Shown: positions 1-9,845, numbered from the stretch's first letter. The stretch is DNA of 63,255 bases from Pantoea conspicua (GCF_002095315.1 NZ_MLFN01000018.1:1-63255), one strand, 5' to 3'. Program-made: numbers and translations. Notes: generated by a model from the sequence alone, not told the origin.

Positions 1-8
1 TTAATTGG

Positions 9-36
9 AAAGCCCTGACTTAACGGTCAGGGCTTT
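9..36. terminator. Bidirectional hairpin downstream of yafC
   Basis: An 11-bp perfect stem (AAAGCCCTGAC / GTCAGGGCTTT) with a 6-base loop is followed by TT on the plus strand. It lies about 80 bases past the yafC stop on the minus strand and could also end a transcript entering from the left edge. The T tract is short on both strands, so termination efficiency is uncertain. Confidence 0.7.
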
Positions 37-115
37 TTCCATTGGTGCGAATAACGTTGGCGAAGTTGCGCAGCGCTGCCGTAAAGCCACGCCAGCGCAA
101 ATACGATCGGGCCAG

Positions 116-1045
116 TTAAGGTAATTCTGCAGTCGAACGATCCTCGATCCGCCAGGGTTGATCGGCAGTCCACTCACTGAGAAAATCGATAAACGCGCGC
201 ACCCGCTGACTCACGCCAGTGTCTCTGTAATAAACGGCATTAAACGGCATCTCGACCGGCAAACGCTGTTCTGCCAGCAACTCAATCAATTTCCCCTCGG
301 CAATTTCCCGATCGATCATATAATCAGACAGGCAGGCAATACCGTTACCGTTCAGGCACAATTGCTTGATGGTTTCGCCGCTATTAGACGAAATTTCCCA
401 CCGGATATCGTAAAGTTCACCATTTTCCTGAGAGACAGGCCAGCGGTTGAGTCGTGAGGGATCAGCGAAGCCGAGACAGTGATGTTGAGCCAGATCCGCT
501 ACCGTTTTCGGTATGCCATATTCAGCCAGATAGCCTGGCGACGCAACCAGCTTACGGAAGCTATTGAACAGCAGTCGCGCGCGCAGCGTTGAGTCCGTCA
601 GATTGCCTGCGCGAATGGCCACATCAACTTTGCGTTCAATAAGGTTGATAAAGCTCTCTGAAGAGATCAAAGAGATCGTAATTTCCGGATAGCGCGCACG
701 GAACGGTTTGATCATCGGCATCAGTAAATGCAGGATCACCGGCGTTGCGGCATCAACACGTAACAACCCACCAGGTGCCTGCAGGCTTTCAATCAATTCG
801 CTTTCCGCACTGGTCATCTCTTGCAAAAAGCGTTGCACATGGCGGAAATAGCGCTCGCCCTCCTGAGTCAGTGCCAGTTGACGGGTAGTCCGGGTCAGTA
901 ATGCAATGCCCAGTTTACCCTCAAGCTTTTTTATCGTCCGGCTGACAGCAGAGTTAGCCATCTGCATCTGCTCAGCAGCACGACTGAAGCTGCCACTTTC
1001 TACTACACTGACAAACACTTTCAGTTCGTCGGAAGACGCCTTCAT
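116..1045 (-). CDS. yafC: LysR-family transcriptional regulator YafC
   Basis: A 309-residue LysR-type regulator. Residues 1-60 form the winged helix-turn-helix, with the family pattern [10 protein letters not shown] and [11 protein letters not shown]. The remainder is the periplasmic-binding-protein-like effector domain, including [21 protein letters not shown], a stretch recalled as very close to E. coli YafC. The ATG start is supported by AGGAG just upstream. It is divergent from yafD, as in E. coli. The effector and targets are unknown; the shared intergenic region makes autoregulation and yafD control plausible, as is usual for LysR proteins. Confidence 0.9.
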   Translation of the reverse strand: MKASSDELKVFVSVVESGSFSRAAEQMQMANSAVSRTIKKLEGKLGIALLTRTTRQLALTQEGERYFRHVQRFLQEMTSAESELIESLQAPGGLLRVDAATPVILHLLMPMIKPFRARYPEITISLISSESFINLIERKVDVAIRAGNLTDSTLRARLLFNSFRKLVASPGYLAEYGIPKTVADLAQHHCLGFADPSRLNRWPVSQENGELYDIRWEISSNSGETIKQLCLNGNGIACLSDYMIDREIAEGKLIELLAEQRLPVEMPFNAVYYRDTGVSQRVRAFIDFLSEWTADQPWRIEDRSTAELP

Positions 1046-1323
1046 GACTCCTCTCCGTATGGTGACGTGAATCGGTTACCGGGCCAATATACTCTGTGGC
1101 GTGAGGTCATTATTTGTCATCATTATAGGGGGTTGATGGCCCTCTGGCTGAATTGCGCGATACCTTTTACCGCGAAACTGAGTCAGACCGGATAAAAAAG
1201 GCGGATTTGCAGATGAAAAGTGGCATGGATTCCGACAATGCTCAGCATCCATTGAAACCCCGGTCTAAAATCCCTATAACAGATCAGTGTTATCTGTTTT
1301 TGAATCATCAGCCAGGCGGGAAA

Positions 1324-2115
1324 GTGCGCAAAAAAACTTATGCAATGCGATATGTTGCGGGACAACCAGCGGAACAGATTTTTCCGCCGGGCGCGATGCT
1401 ACATCTCGGTCAGGGACTGCCACCCGGCGCGCCATTGCCCGCTCATCCCAACCTGAAAGTTCTGGTATGGAATATCTTCAAGCAGCAGCGTGCCGACTGG
1501 ATGTCAGTGCTGGAAGGATTCGGCAAAGACGCTCATCTGGTGTTGTTGCAGGAGGCGCAGACCACACCGGAGCTGGTACAGTTCGCTACCAGCAATTATC
1601 TGGCTGCCGATCAGGTGCCCGCCTTTGTGCTGCCTCAGCACCCCTCAGGCGTGATGACGCTGGCCTCAGCTCACCCAGTCTACTGTTGTCCGCTGCGCGA
1701 GCGTGAGCCGCTTCTCAGGCTGGCAAAATCGGCGCTGGTCACCGCCTACCCGTTACCGACCGGCGATATGTTGATGGTAGTGAACATCCATGCGGTTAAT
1801 TTCAGTTTAGGCATCGATGTCTACAGCAAGCAGCTGGGACCGATTGGCGAACAGATCATGCACCATCGCGGACCAGTGATCATGGCGGGTGATTTCAATG
1901 CCTGGAGCCGTCAGCGTATTAATGCGCTCTATCGCTTTGCCCATCGGATGAAACTGGAGGAGGTGATGTTTACCGCCGATCATCGCCGCAAAGCCTTTGG
2001 CCGCCCACTGGACTTCGTATTTTATCGCGATCTGGCGGTGAGTGAAGCCTCGGTGCTGGTCACGCGTGCGTCTGACCATAATCCGTTACTGGTGGAGTTT
2101 AACCCGAGAGGCTAA
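1324..2115 (+). CDS. yafD: Endonuclease/exonuclease/phosphatase-fold protein YafD
   Basis: A 263-residue member of the EEP (DNase I-like) fold family. [37 protein letters not shown] and [11 protein letters not shown] supply the expected Asn, Glu, Asp-Asn and terminal Asp-His metal-site residues. The open frame extends upstream to 1153, but similarity to E. coli YafD begins at the GTG at 1324 ([16 protein letters not shown]. coli [15 protein letters not shown]), so that start is preferred; ATG 1342 is the alternative. The substrate is not established. In E. coli it neighbours yafC and mltD, and the same order is kept here. Confidence 0.88.
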   Translation: MRKKTYAMRYVAGQPAEQIFPPGAMLHLGQGLPPGAPLPAHPNLKVLVWNIFKQQRADWMSVLEGFGKDAHLVLLQEAQTTPELVQFATSNYLAADQVPAFVLPQHPSGVMTLASAHPVYCCPLREREPLLRLAKSALVTAYPLPTGDMLMVVNIHAVNFSLGIDVYSKQLGPIGEQIMHHRGPVIMAGDFNAWSRQRINALYRFAHRMKLEEVMFTADHRRKAFGRPLDFVFYRDLAVSEASVLVTRASDHNPLLVEFNPRG

Positions 2116-2190
2116 TCGGCGCGGAAGAATGAGTTAACCCGGCTGGCGCGGAAGGGCAGGGGAGGGCGAAGAAGCGGGGCAAATAAAAGA

Positions 2191-2216
2191 AAAAGGCTGA
2201 CATTTGTCAGCCTTTT
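2191..2216. terminator. Bidirectional terminator between yafD and mltD
   Basis: Twelve-base arms AAAAGGCTGACA and TGTCAGCCTTTT flank two bases, with A and T tracts at either end, between convergent yafD and mltD. It can serve both strands. Confidence 0.88.
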
Positions 2217-2223
2217 CAACGTA

Positions 2224-3601
2224 TCAGGTATCAGGATTCGCGTTATTATTCACAAACAGCGTTAAGTTATCGCCGGGCTGAATATTTTTCGCACTGTCCA
2301 GCACACTGTTCCAGCGCATCACGTCTTTAATATTGACGCCGTGATGCCGTGCAATACTGGCAAGAGAATCACCTTTACGTACGCGATAGGTGATGCTGTT
2401 GCCGTTATCAGCCAGTCGGGTGCCATTCGAACCGATAGTCAGGGTCTGACCCGGTCGGATATCAGCACCGCGCAGGTTGTTATCCTGCTTCAGTGTACTC
2501 ACGCTAACGCCAAGTTTCGAGGCAATCCCTGACAGGGTATCACCCCGTCGCACTTTGTAACCGCCACTGGCGCTGGCTTTCGCCAACTGAGTCGGTTGCA
2601 CCGCTGCGATATCACCGGATGCCAGTGAGTTACGCAACTTCGCGACGTTGGACTTAGGCACCATAATATAGTGCGGTCCGTTTGGCGCTGTTGCACCGCC
2701 TTTGTAACCGGTATTGAAGCTCTTGAGTTTAGTGAGCGACATACCCGCCATTTCTGCGGCCTGCGTCAGTTTAATCTGCTGACCCACTTCCACGCGTGCC
2801 AGAGCGCGGCTTTCGTTCGGGGTCGGCAGTTTGATACCGTAACGCTTGTTATTTTTGAGCAATTCACTCAGAGCTAACATTTTCGGCACATACACCGTGG
2901 TTTCGCGTGGCAGCGATAAGTGCCAGAAGTCAGTCGGCTTACCGCGCGCCTTATTCTGCTTAATCGCTTTGAGCACCCGTCCTTCACCACTGTTATAGGC
3001 GGCAATAGTCAGTAACCAGTCACCGTCAAACATTGTGTTGAGACGCTGCATCATATCCAGCGCAACCTTAGTGGATGCAACGACATCACGTCGCCCATCG
3101 TAATATTGGTTCTGTTTCAAACCATAGTTTCGACCCGTTGCCGCAACAATCTGCCAGATACCAGCGGCATTGGCGGATGAGGTTGCGCGGGGGTCAAAAG
3201 CGCTCTCCACTATGGGTAGCAGTACCAGTTCCATCGGCATTTTACGTTTCTGTATCTGCTCGACTATCCAGTACATGTACGGCTCTGCCCGTAATGTTAC
3301 ATCGTGGAGATAGCTCTTATGTTTTAAAAATTTACTTTTTTTGTTCGCGGATTGCCGGGTTTTCCGGAATCCCCATCTTCAACTCGTCACTAATGAAACT
3401 CCAGAGATCTGCGTCTGCTGCGAGGCCAGTTCCATCTTCCTGCCAACGCGGCGACAAAAACTCGTCTCCGTACTTTCCATTTTCACCTTGACCAGCTGAA
3501 GACAGACTCTGGGCATGCTGTTCGGGGATATTGGCGTCATTCCGTGATGCCTGACATCCCACCAGCAAGACCGAGGCGAGTAATATCGCTTTAGCCTTCA
3601 T
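2224..3601 (-). pseudogene. mltD: Membrane-bound lytic murein transglycosylase D, interrupted by a frameshift
   Basis: MltD cleaves glycan strands of peptidoglycan from the outer-membrane inner face. The N-terminal 89 codons (3332-3601) give a lipoprotein signal with lipobox LLVGC (MKAKAILLASVLLVGCQ). The frame then ends at TAA inside an A7 run (T7 on plus, 3336-3342). The rest continues one frame over: SLT domain with catalytic Glu in LPIVESAFDP and AAGIWQI, then LysM repeats near the C terminus (YKVRRGDTLSGIASKLGVS and ITYRVRKGDSLASIARHHG). Removing one A restores an uninterrupted 458-residue protein, close to the 452 of E. coli. No other lesion is visible, so either a sequencing error or a recent inactivation is likely. 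Confidence 0.9.
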
Positions 3602-3672
3602 GTGTGTGTCAATAGTTCGCTTAAAAGACGAGCAACTATACGTGACGACTTTTCACAACACAACCCGAAAAA

Positions 3673-4428
3673 TCAAAAAGCGTCTTTCTTCTCGCGTAGA
3701 ACGGCAAATGTTTGCCATACCGGCTCTGCAGGCGAATTAACGCTTAAAGCCCTTTGCAAATCAGGATCTTGCGTACGGAGAAATAAATTTATTGACCGTT
3801 CGTGCGCCAGTTTTGTTGGCAAACTAATGCCATTTTCGGCGCGTAAGTCCTTAATTTTCTGATATTCAGCCGTTATTTGCGGGTCATGGGGCAGAATAGC
3901 CGCAGCAAACTTCAAATTGGATAAAGTATACTCATGTGCGCAGCAGACCAGAGTCTTCCCTGGTAACTGATTAAGCTTTTGAAAGGAATGGTACATTTGC
4001 TCAGCGGTTCCTTCAAAAAGACGTCCACAGCCGCCTGAAAACAGCGTGTCACCACAGAAAAGATAAGGTGCGCTGTAATATGAGATATGTCCTAAAGTGT
4101 GTCCCGGTGTGGCGATCACCTCAAAGGACAAACCCATTACCTCGACCCGATCACCTTCACGAACCCGGGTTTTCGCCCCTTTACTGGCGGTTTCCTCTGG
4201 ACCGAAAACCTCAAGCTGCGGGAACTGCTCACACAGCGCTTTTACCCCACCGGTGTGGTCGTTATGGTGGTGGGTTAACAGAATGGCGACCGGTTGCCAG
4301 CCGTTGGCGGCCATTTTTTCTAACACCGGTTGTGCTTCGCCGGGATCGACAATCAGGCATTTCCCGTCATCATCTGTCAGTGTCCAGATGTAGTTATCCT
4401 GCAACGCAGGAATACTGGTAAGATTCAT
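3673..4428 (-). CDS. gloB: Hydroxyacylglutathione hydrolase (glyoxalase II)
   Basis: Hydrolyses S-lactoylglutathione to D-lactate and glutathione, the second step of methylglyoxal detoxification in the cytosol. The metallo-beta-lactamase metal motif THHHNDH is at about residue 53, followed by [26 protein letters not shown] and [10 protein letters not shown], which carry the remaining ligands. The ATG at 4428 gives 251 residues, the E. coli length, and has GAGAGG at good spacing; GTG 4434 and ATG 4431 lie immediately upstream. It is divergent from yafS over about 40 bases. Confidence 0.95.
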   Translation of the reverse strand: MNLTSIPALQDNYIWTLTDDDGKCLIVDPGEAQPVLEKMAANGWQPVAILLTHHHNDHTGGVKALCEQFPQLEVFGPEETASKGAKTRVREGDRVEVMGLSFEVIATPGHTLGHISYYSAPYLFCGDTLFSGGCGRLFEGTAEQMYHSFQKLNQLPGKTLVCCAHEYTLSNLKFAAAILPHDPQITAEYQKIKDLRAENGISLPTKLAHERSINLFLRTQDPDLQRALSVNSPAEPVWQTFAVLREKKDAF

Positions 4429-4470
4429 CATCACCTCTCGCAGGCCATAGGAAAAGGAAGAGGGTAAAGC

Positions 4471-5208
4471 ATGAAGCCCGCTAAAACACGCCAGATTCTG
4501 AATGCGCCGCTCTCATGGCGCGATATGCCATGGGGAGACTATTTTCGTGACGCGCTGACGCAGCAGCTTCAGCCTTACCTCGGAAAGCTTTATGGCTTTC
4601 ATATGCTTAAGCTTGGCAACCTGAGCGCAGAAATCAACACCGAAAACTGCGCTATTTCACATCAGGTTAATGTCGGCAGTGAAGGCGAGCTATTACAGGT
4701 GCTGGCAAACCCCATGCAGCTGCCGTTTGAATCGAAATCCATTGATGCCTGTTTACTGGCCCACACCCTGGCATGGAGTCAGGATCCGCATCGGGTATTA
4801 CGTGAAGTCGATCGGGTCTTGATTGACGATGGCTGGATGATCATCAGCGGCTTTAATCCCTTTAGCCTGCTTGGCGTCAGTAAATTTGTGCCGGGTCTGC
4901 CACGTAAAGCGCCGTGGAGCGGCAGGATGTTCAGCCAGATGCGATTACTCGACTGGCTGGGGCTGCTCAATTATGAAGTGGTCTACCGCACCCGCTTTCA
5001 GGTGCTGCCGTGGCACCGGCAGGGCGGAAAATTGATCAGCGCCCATCTGCCGGCGCTGGGATGCCTGAATATTGTGGTGGCGCGTAAGCGAACATTCCCG
5101 CTGATTCCGACACGGGCGAGGAAAAGCCTCAGTACCAGTAAAATTCGTCAGACGGTCAACGCCACGCGCCAGTTCCGGCAGAAAGAGGATCAGGATTCGG
5201 TTTTATAA
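4471..5208 (+). CDS. yafS: Predicted SAM-dependent methyltransferase YafS
   Basis: A 245-residue class I methyltransferase-like protein matching E. coli YafS in position. A short Rossmann core is visible: [34 protein letters not shown], then [26 protein letters not shown]. The glycine-rich SAM motif I is weak, and the substrate is unknown. Its 3' end overlaps the 3' end of convergent rnhA by 19 bases, so the last YafS codons are antisense to the RNase HI C terminus. Confidence 0.85.
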   Translation: MKPAKTRQILNAPLSWRDMPWGDYFRDALTQQLQPYLGKLYGFHMLKLGNLSAEINTENCAISHQVNVGSEGELLQVLANPMQLPFESKSIDACLLAHTLAWSQDPHRVLREVDRVLIDDGWMIISGFNPFSLLGVSKFVPGLPRKAPWSGRMFSQMRLLDWLGLLNYEVVYRTRFQVLPWHRQGGKLISAHLPALGCLNIVVARKRTFPLIPTRARKSLSTSKIRQTVNATRQFRQKEDQDSVL

Positions 5209-5657
5209 CCGATATCCTCAAAGGCAGGATTCTCAGCGGCACTGCGCGCCAGTTCATCACAGCGCTCATTCTCAGGATGTCCGGCATGGCCTTTAACCCA
5301 TTCCCACTCAATTTTGTGGGTGCTGAGCGCCAAATCGAGACGCTGCCAGAGATCGACATTCTTCACCGGTTTTTTATCGGCCGTTTTCCAGCCGCGTTTC
5401 TTCCAGTTGTGGATCCAGCTGGTAATACCCTGACGGACATACTGACTGTCGGTGCTGAGCACCACGTCGCACGGCTGCTTCAGCGCTTCCAGTGAGACAA
5501 TCGCCGCCATCAGCTCCATCCGGTTATTAGTGGTAAGGTGATAACCGGCGCTGAAGGTTTTCTCATGCTGGCCGTAACGTAAAATGGCACCGTAACCGCC
5601 GGGGCCGGGATTTCCAAGACAGGATCCATCGGTGAATATTTCTACCTGTTTGCGCAT
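5190..5657 (-). CDS. rnhA: Ribonuclease HI
   Basis: Degrades the RNA strand of RNA-DNA hybrids. The 155-residue protein starts [23 protein letters not shown]. The four acidic catalytic residues are visible in [19 protein letters not shown] and [12 protein letters not shown]. The open frame extends upstream to 5906, but only the ATG at 5657 yields the family length. It is divergent from dnaQ with 51 bases between start codons, the classical rnhA-dnaQ arrangement with overlapping promoters. Confidence 0.97.
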   Translation of the reverse strand: MRKQVEIFTDGSCLGNPGPGGYGAILRYGQHEKTFSAGYHLTTNNRMELMAAIVSLEALKQPCDVVLSTDSQYVRQGITSWIHNWKKRGWKTADKKPVKNVDLWQRLDLALSTHKIEWEWVKGHAGHPENERCDELARSAAENPAFEDIGYKTES

Positions 5658-5708
5658 CTCTGGTAGACTTCCTCTCAAAAACGCCAAGTCTGACATAAAA
5701 CGGGTCTT

Positions 5709-6440
5709 ATGAGCACTGCAAATAACCGCCAGATCGTACTCGATACTGAAACCACCGGCATGAACATGATCGGGGTGCATTATGAGGGGCACCGCATCAT
5801 TGAGATTGGTGCGGTCGAAGTGATTAACCGCCGCCTGACCGGTAACAATTTTCATATGTATCTGAAGCCCGATCGGCTGGTGGATCCGGAAGCCTTTGGC
5901 GTGCATGGCATTGCGGATGAGTTCCTGGCCGACAAGCCTGCGTTCAGCGAGATTGCGGATGAGTTTCTTGATTACATTCGTGGTGCTGAATTAGTGATCC
6001 ATAACGCCCCGTTTGATATCGGCTTTATGGACTACGAGTTTTCAAAGCTGAACCGCGGCATTGAGAAAACTGAAACCTTCTGCAAAATTACCGACAGCCT
6101 GGCCCTGGCGCGCCGGATGTTCCCGGGCAAGCGCAACAGCCTTGACGCGCTGTGTTCACGTTATGAAATCGACAACAGCAAACGAACCCTGCACGGCGCA
6201 CTGCTCGATGCCGAGATCCTGGCTGACGTTTTTCTGACCATGACCGGCGGGCAGACTTCACTCTCGTTTTTATCAGAGAGTGAAAGCGCCCGCCAGGCGC
6301 AGGGCGAAAGTATTCAGCGCATCGTGCGTCCGGCGTCCGCCTTACGGGTGGTAACGGCCAGTGATGAGGAGATCGTTGCGCATGAATCACGTCTCGATCT
6401 GGTGATGAAGAAGGGCGGCAGCTGCCTGTGGCGCAGCTGA
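5709..6440 (+). CDS. dnaQ: DNA polymerase III epsilon subunit (3'-5' proofreading exonuclease)
   Basis: The 243-residue proofreading subunit of the Pol III core. ExoI is [10 protein letters not shown] (Asp and Glu metal ligands), ExoII is [15 protein letters not shown], and ExoIII has the HxxxxD pattern in [15 protein letters not shown]. The C-terminal part binds the alpha subunit. Gene order with rnhA and a following tRNA-Asp matches E. coli. Confidence 0.97.
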   Translation: MSTANNRQIVLDTETTGMNMIGVHYEGHRIIEIGAVEVINRRLTGNNFHMYLKPDRLVDPEAFGVHGIADEFLADKPAFSEIADEFLDYIRGAELVIHNAPFDIGFMDYEFSKLNRGIEKTETFCKITDSLALARRMFPGKRNSLDALCSRYEIDNSKRTLHGALLDAEILADVFLTMTGGQTSLSFLSESESARQAQGESIQRIVRPASALRVVTASDEEIVAHESRLDLVMKKGGSCLWRS

Positions 6441-6515
6441 GATCGGCGATTTTGCGGGTAAAATCAACGAGAAGGTGAAAAAACCAGCAAACGATTTCCG
6501 CCACCGGAAAAAGCG

Positions 6516-6544
6516 TTGACGTGTTAACAGCCTGCCATTAATAT
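6516..6544 (+). promoter_or_regulatory. Sigma-70 promoter of tRNA-Asp
   Basis: TTGACG, 17 bases, TAATAT, followed by a GC-rich discriminator. This is the pattern of a strong, stringently controlled stable-RNA promoter. The mature tRNA begins 31 bases after the -10 element. Confidence 0.8.
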
Positions 6545-6574
6545 TCGCCTCGTTCTCGACGGGGAACAAAGCGC

Positions 6575-6651
6575 GGAGCGGTAGTTCAGTTGGTTAGAAT
6601 ACCTGCCTGTCACGCAGGGGGTCGCGGGTTCGAGCCCCGTCCGTTCCGCCA
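6575..6651 (+). tRNA. aspV: tRNA-Asp (anticodon GTC)
   Basis: A 77-nt tRNA with encoded CCA. The acceptor stem is GGAGCGG / CCGTTCC, the D loop is AGTTCAGTTGGTTAGA, the anticodon loop reads CTGTCAC and the T loop GGTTCGAGCC. Its place after dnaQ matches E. coli aspV. The hpx island starts directly after it. Confidence 0.97.
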
Positions 6652-6663
6652 ATCTCTTTAAAG

Positions 6664-6692
6664 AAGCCGATTCAGAAATGAATCGGCTTTTT
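6664..6692 (+). terminator. Rho-independent terminator after tRNA-Asp
   Basis: AGCCGATTCA, GAAA tetraloop, TGAATCGGCT, then TTTT. It directly follows the tRNA, and the convergent permease gene ends 30 bases further on. Confidence 0.85.
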
Positions 6693-6722
6693 GCTGTCTG
6701 CGCGCCAGGTCTGTCAGCGTGC

Positions 6723-8216
6723 TTAATCCTTCTGCACTGCCACGTGATTGCGCCAGGCTGCAACCTCTTCTCCTTCACGCTCGTCACGGGCGATAAAGCG
6801 ATAACAGCCTGCCGCCAGACCCGCACCGATAAACCAGCTAAAGTTCGCGACCTCATGCAGTGACGGAATAAAACTGATTACCAGACAGATCGCCACCGAC
6901 GGTAGCAGGGCGCCAATCGCTTTCGGATTAAAGCCGCCGCGATACCAGTAACGGCCTGCCGGGGTATCATTGAACAGATCGTCGACATTGATACGTCCAC
7001 GCTTAATCAGATAAAAATCGGTCAGCAGAATACCGAACAGTGGTCCGATAAAGGAGCCCAGTACGTCGAGCGTGTAGTGAATCAACTCCGGTGACTGGAA
7101 TAGATTCCACGGCGTTAACAGTACCGACCCTACCGCGGCGATCATCCCGCCCGTGCGGAAGCTGATTTTTTGCGGCGAACAGTTGGAGAAGTCGAAGGCG
7201 GGTGAAACAAAGTTGGCGACGATATTGATGCCGATGGTAGCGATGATCATGGTCAGCAGGCCAATCGCCACTGCCAGGTCATTGCCGACCCGGCTGACCG
7301 TTTCGATCGGGTCGGTGATCATTTTGCCGAACAGGGACTGCGTACCCGAGACAATCACCACTGTCACAATCGAAAACAGCAGGAAGTTGAACGGTAAACC
7401 CCAGCGGTTGCCGCGACGGATCTCCGACATGCTTTTACCGTAGCGTGAGAAATCACCAAAGTTCAGTAACGGACCGGAGAAGTAGGAGACCACTAATGCG
7501 GTGGCGGTAATCATCTGCCACGTCTGCTCGCCAGCCGACAGCGACTTGCTGGCAAGGGTAAACGAGATACCATCAAAACCGGTCTTGTATACAATCCAGC
7601 CTGCCAGCGCCACCATCACCACATAGACTGCCGGTCCGGCAACATCAATAAAGCGTTTAATGGCGCTCATGCCGTGCCAGAACACCATGGCCTGCAGCAG
7701 CCACATAGTACCAAAGCAGCACCAGCCCAGCAGCGACAGTCCCAGCCAGCTGCTTTCGGTCATGGACGACAGCGATGGCACAAACTTCAGCAGGACCAGC
7801 ATCAGGGCATTGGCCGCTAAATAGGTCTGAATGCCATACCACGCAAAGGCGATCAGGCCACGAATCACTGCCGGAATATTGGCGCCAAACACGCCAAACG
7901 CCTGACGGCAGATCACCGCATAAGGCACGCCCGCCATCTGACTCGGTTTCGCCACCAGATTGGCGCAGAGTTGCACAATACAGATGCCGACCAGCAGACA
8001 CAGCAGCACCTGCCAGCTGGCTAACCCCAGTGTAAAGAAGCTGGCCGCCACCACATAACCGCCCATGCTATGCACATCTGACATCCAGAACGAAAAGATG
8101 TTGTACCACGACCAGTTCTGGTCGCGGGTGGGTGCCAGGTCGTCGTTACACAGCCGGGGGCTGTAGCTGGCGTTGGCTTCAGAGGCCTTGCTGGCCACCG
8201 TTGAATGATTTGGCAT
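6723..8216 (-). CDS. NCS1-family nucleobase:cation symporter, probable allantoin permease
   Basis: A 497-residue inner-membrane protein with about twelve hydrophobic segments. NCS1 hallmarks include WSWYNIFSFWMSDVHSMGGYVVAA near the N terminus and FGDFSRYGKSMSEIRRGN mid-protein. NCS1 proteins import purines, hydantoins or allantoin with Na+ or H+. Divergence from a GntR-allantoin racemase-allantoinase operon suggests allantoin, the role I recall for hpxC of Klebsiella; specificity cannot be read from sequence. It has a sigma-54-type promoter and two palindromes upstream. The gene ends 72 bases past tRNA-Asp. Confidence 0.82.
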   Translation of the reverse strand: MPNHSTVASKASEANASYSPRLCNDDLAPTRDQNWSWYNIFSFWMSDVHSMGGYVVAASFFTLGLASWQVLLCLLVGICIVQLCANLVAKPSQMAGVPYAVICRQAFGVFGANIPAVIRGLIAFAWYGIQTYLAANALMLVLLKFVPSLSSMTESSWLGLSLLGWCCFGTMWLLQAMVFWHGMSAIKRFIDVAGPAVYVVMVALAGWIVYKTGFDGISFTLASKSLSAGEQTWQMITATALVVSYFSGPLLNFGDFSRYGKSMSEIRRGNRWGLPFNFLLFSIVTVVIVSGTQSLFGKMITDPIETVSRVGNDLAVAIGLLTMIIATIGINIVANFVSPAFDFSNCSPQKISFRTGGMIAAVGSVLLTPWNLFQSPELIHYTLDVLGSFIGPLFGILLTDFYLIKRGRINVDDLFNDTPAGRYWYRGGFNPKAIGALLPSVAICLVISFIPSLHEVANFSWFIGAGLAAGCYRFIARDEREGEEVAAWRNHVAVQKD

Positions 8217-8266
8217 GAAACCTGCTCCTCTACCCGAGAGTGAAATGAATAATTGCGTGAAACGCT

Positions 8267-8284
8267 ATTGCAGGATTCAGGCCA
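8267..8284 (-). promoter_or_regulatory. Sigma-54 (RpoN) promoter for the permease
   Basis: Read on the minus strand: CTGGCCTGAATCCTGCAA. GG (-24) and GC (-12) are separated by exactly 10 bases, close to the consensus TGGCAC-N5-TTGCA. The predicted start is near 8258, about 40 bases before the permease ATG. It fits nitrogen-limited expression. Confidence 0.65.
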
Positions 8285-8295
8285 GATTTGTTTTC

Positions 8296-8326
8296 TTGTA
8301 TACAAAAATTATTGTTCACGTATACG
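8296..8326. promoter_or_regulatory. Paired GntR-type operators between the permease and hpxS
   Basis: TTGTATACAA (8296-8305) and CGTATACG (8319-8326) share the core GTATAC. Their centres are 22 bases apart, two helical turns. GntR/FCD proteins bind GT-N(x)-AC palindromes, so HpxS binding here would control both divergent units. A further GTATAC lies at 14458-14463, at the hpxW promoter. Confidence 0.55.
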
Positions 8327-8360
8327 ATACGTTGCGCACAGCCACCGACCGGAGCGGGTA

Positions 8361-9083
8361 ATGAAGAGTGAAACAGGCCAGAGACAGGCTGCCGAACTGC
8401 ATCAGAAAGATGAGGCTATTTACCAGGCGTTAATGAACGCTATCGTTGAACATCAGCTGCCGCCCGGCAGTAAATTACCTGAAGAGGCCCTTTCCGCGGT
8501 GTTTGGCGTCAGTCGCACCGGGATCCGAAAAGTGCTGCAACGCCTCGCGGCAGTGCAAATGGTGACGCTGACGCCCAAACGCGGTGCACAGGTCACGACC
8601 CCAGGCGTGGATGAGGCGCGCGATATTTTTCGTACCCGCAGCTTAATAGAGTGCGCCAATCTGCCTGCGGTGCTGGCGCATCTGCAGGCCCCGCATCTGG
8701 CGGCGCTGGCACAACTGATTGAGCAGGAGAATCAGGCGCACGCCGATCGTGACGGCGCAGCCGCGATTCGGTTGTCGGCGGCCTTTCATATACAGCTGCA
8801 GGCGATTTCGGGTAACCAGGTGCTGACCGGGATCGTAACCCGCCTGACACAGCGCTCATCGCTGGTGATTGCCGCCTATGGCGCCCCGTGGCAGCACGGC
8901 TGCCGCTGCGACGATCACAGCCGGTTGCTCAGCCTGCTGCGGGATCGCGCCTTAGCGCCGCTGACCCAGGCCCTGCAGCACCACTTTGATCATATCGTCT
9001 CCAGCCTGCACTTTGAGCGCAGCGGCGAGACGCTGCCCGATTTCAGCCGGCTGTTTGGCAGCGACAAAGGAAACGCATCATGA
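8361..9083 (+). CDS. hpxS: GntR-family (FCD-type) regulator of allantoin genes
   Basis: A 240-residue regulator. The N-terminal winged helix-turn-helix carries LPPGSKLPEEALSAVFGVSRTGIRKVLQRL. A C-terminal all-helical FCD ligand domain starts near residue 75 (DIFRTRSLIECANLPAV) and has histidines in AAFHIQL and DDHSRLL suited to metal or ligand binding. The open frame begins at 8253, but GGAG before ATG 8361 decides the start. It overlaps hpxA by 4 bases (ATGA). Position and partners match Klebsiella hpxS; the inducer is presumably allantoin or a product (inference). Confidence 0.82.
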   Translation: MKSETGQRQAAELHQKDEAIYQALMNAIVEHQLPPGSKLPEEALSAVFGVSRTGIRKVLQRLAAVQMVTLTPKRGAQVTTPGVDEARDIFRTRSLIECANLPAVLAHLQAPHLAALAQLIEQENQAHADRDGAAAIRLSAAFHIQLQAISGNQVLTGIVTRLTQRSSLVIAAYGAPWQHGCRCDDHSRLLSLLRDRALAPLTQALQHHFDHIVSSLHFERSGETLPDFSRLFGSDKGNAS

Positions 9084-9811
9084 GCCTGATTCAGGTCATT
9101 AACCCGAATACCAGTCTGGCAATGACTGAAACCATCGGCCAGGCGGCCCGTGCCGTAGCGGCACCGGGCACCGACATTCTGGCCGTCTGTCCGGCGCACG
9201 GCGTACCGTCAATTGAGGGTCACTTCGACGAAGCGATAGCCGCTATCGGCGTGCTGGAGCAGATCAAACTGGGCAAAGCACAGGGTGTCAGCGGCCATGT
9301 CATCGCCTGCTTCGGCGACCCGGGCTTGCTGGCGGCGCGGGAGCTGGCCAGCGGTCCGGTCGTCGGCATCGCAGAAGCGGCGATGCACACCGCGACGCTG
9401 CTGGCGACGCGGTTCTCGATTGTCACCACGCTGCCACGCACCCTGGTGATTGCGCGTCATCTGCTGCAGCAATATGGCTTTACCCATCACTGTGCGGCGC
9501 TGCATGCCATCGATCTGCCGGTGCTGGCGCTGGAAGATGGCAGCGGTGTTGCGCAGGAGAAGGTACGCCAGCGCTGCATCCAGGCGAAGCGTGAAGATGG
9601 CAGCGGGGCGATTGTGCTGGGCTGTGGCGGCATGGCAACGCTGGCCGCTTCGCTGACGCAGGAACTCGGTTTGCCGGTGATCGATGGCGTGGGCGCGGCG
9701 GTAAAAATGGTGGAGTCGCTGGTGGCACTGGGTTTTGGCACCAGTAAACATGGCGATCTGGCCTGGCCTTTGCAGAAACCTCTCTCAGGTGCGTTTCAGC
9801 ATCTAAACTAA
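9080..9811 (+). CDS. hpxA: Allantoin racemase (Asp/Glu/hydantoin racemase family)
   Basis: Interconverts R- and S-allantoin so that a stereospecific allantoinase can use both. The 243-residue protein has two catalytic cysteines in ACFGDPGL (about residue 77) and LGCGGMA (about residue 178), the two-base pair of the Asp/Glu racemase fold. The N terminus LIQVINPNTS is typical of hydantoin/allantoin racemases. It is translationally coupled to hpxS and followed by allantoinase. Confidence 0.9.
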   Translation: MSLIQVINPNTSLAMTETIGQAARAVAAPGTDILAVCPAHGVPSIEGHFDEAIAAIGVLEQIKLGKAQGVSGHVIACFGDPGLLAARELASGPVVGIAEAAMHTATLLATRFSIVTTLPRTLVIARHLLQQYGFTHHCAALHAIDLPVLALEDGSGVAQEKVRQRCIQAKREDGSGAIVLGCGGMATLAASLTQELGLPVIDGVGAAVKMVESLVALGFGTSKHGDLAWPLQKPLSGAFQHLN

Positions 9812-9845
9812 CGGAACTCTCCCGATTGATCACAGGAAGCGAGTA

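Noticed and set aside
158..457. A 99-codon plus-strand ORF antisense to yafC.
   Set aside because: A shadow of the LysR reading frame; no start signal or plausible protein features.
3332..3345. Programmed -1 frameshift in mltD: the zero frame contains the slippery heptamer A AAA AAG, as in dnaX.
   Set aside because: A -1 shift reads GTA AAT TTT TAA and stops after three codons. The downstream MltD frame needs +1 (or -2), so this heptamer does not explain the break.
6524..6856. Minus-strand ORF across tRNA-Asp ending in a typical short peptide.
   Set aside because: This is antisense translation of a tRNA gene, a common annotation artefact.
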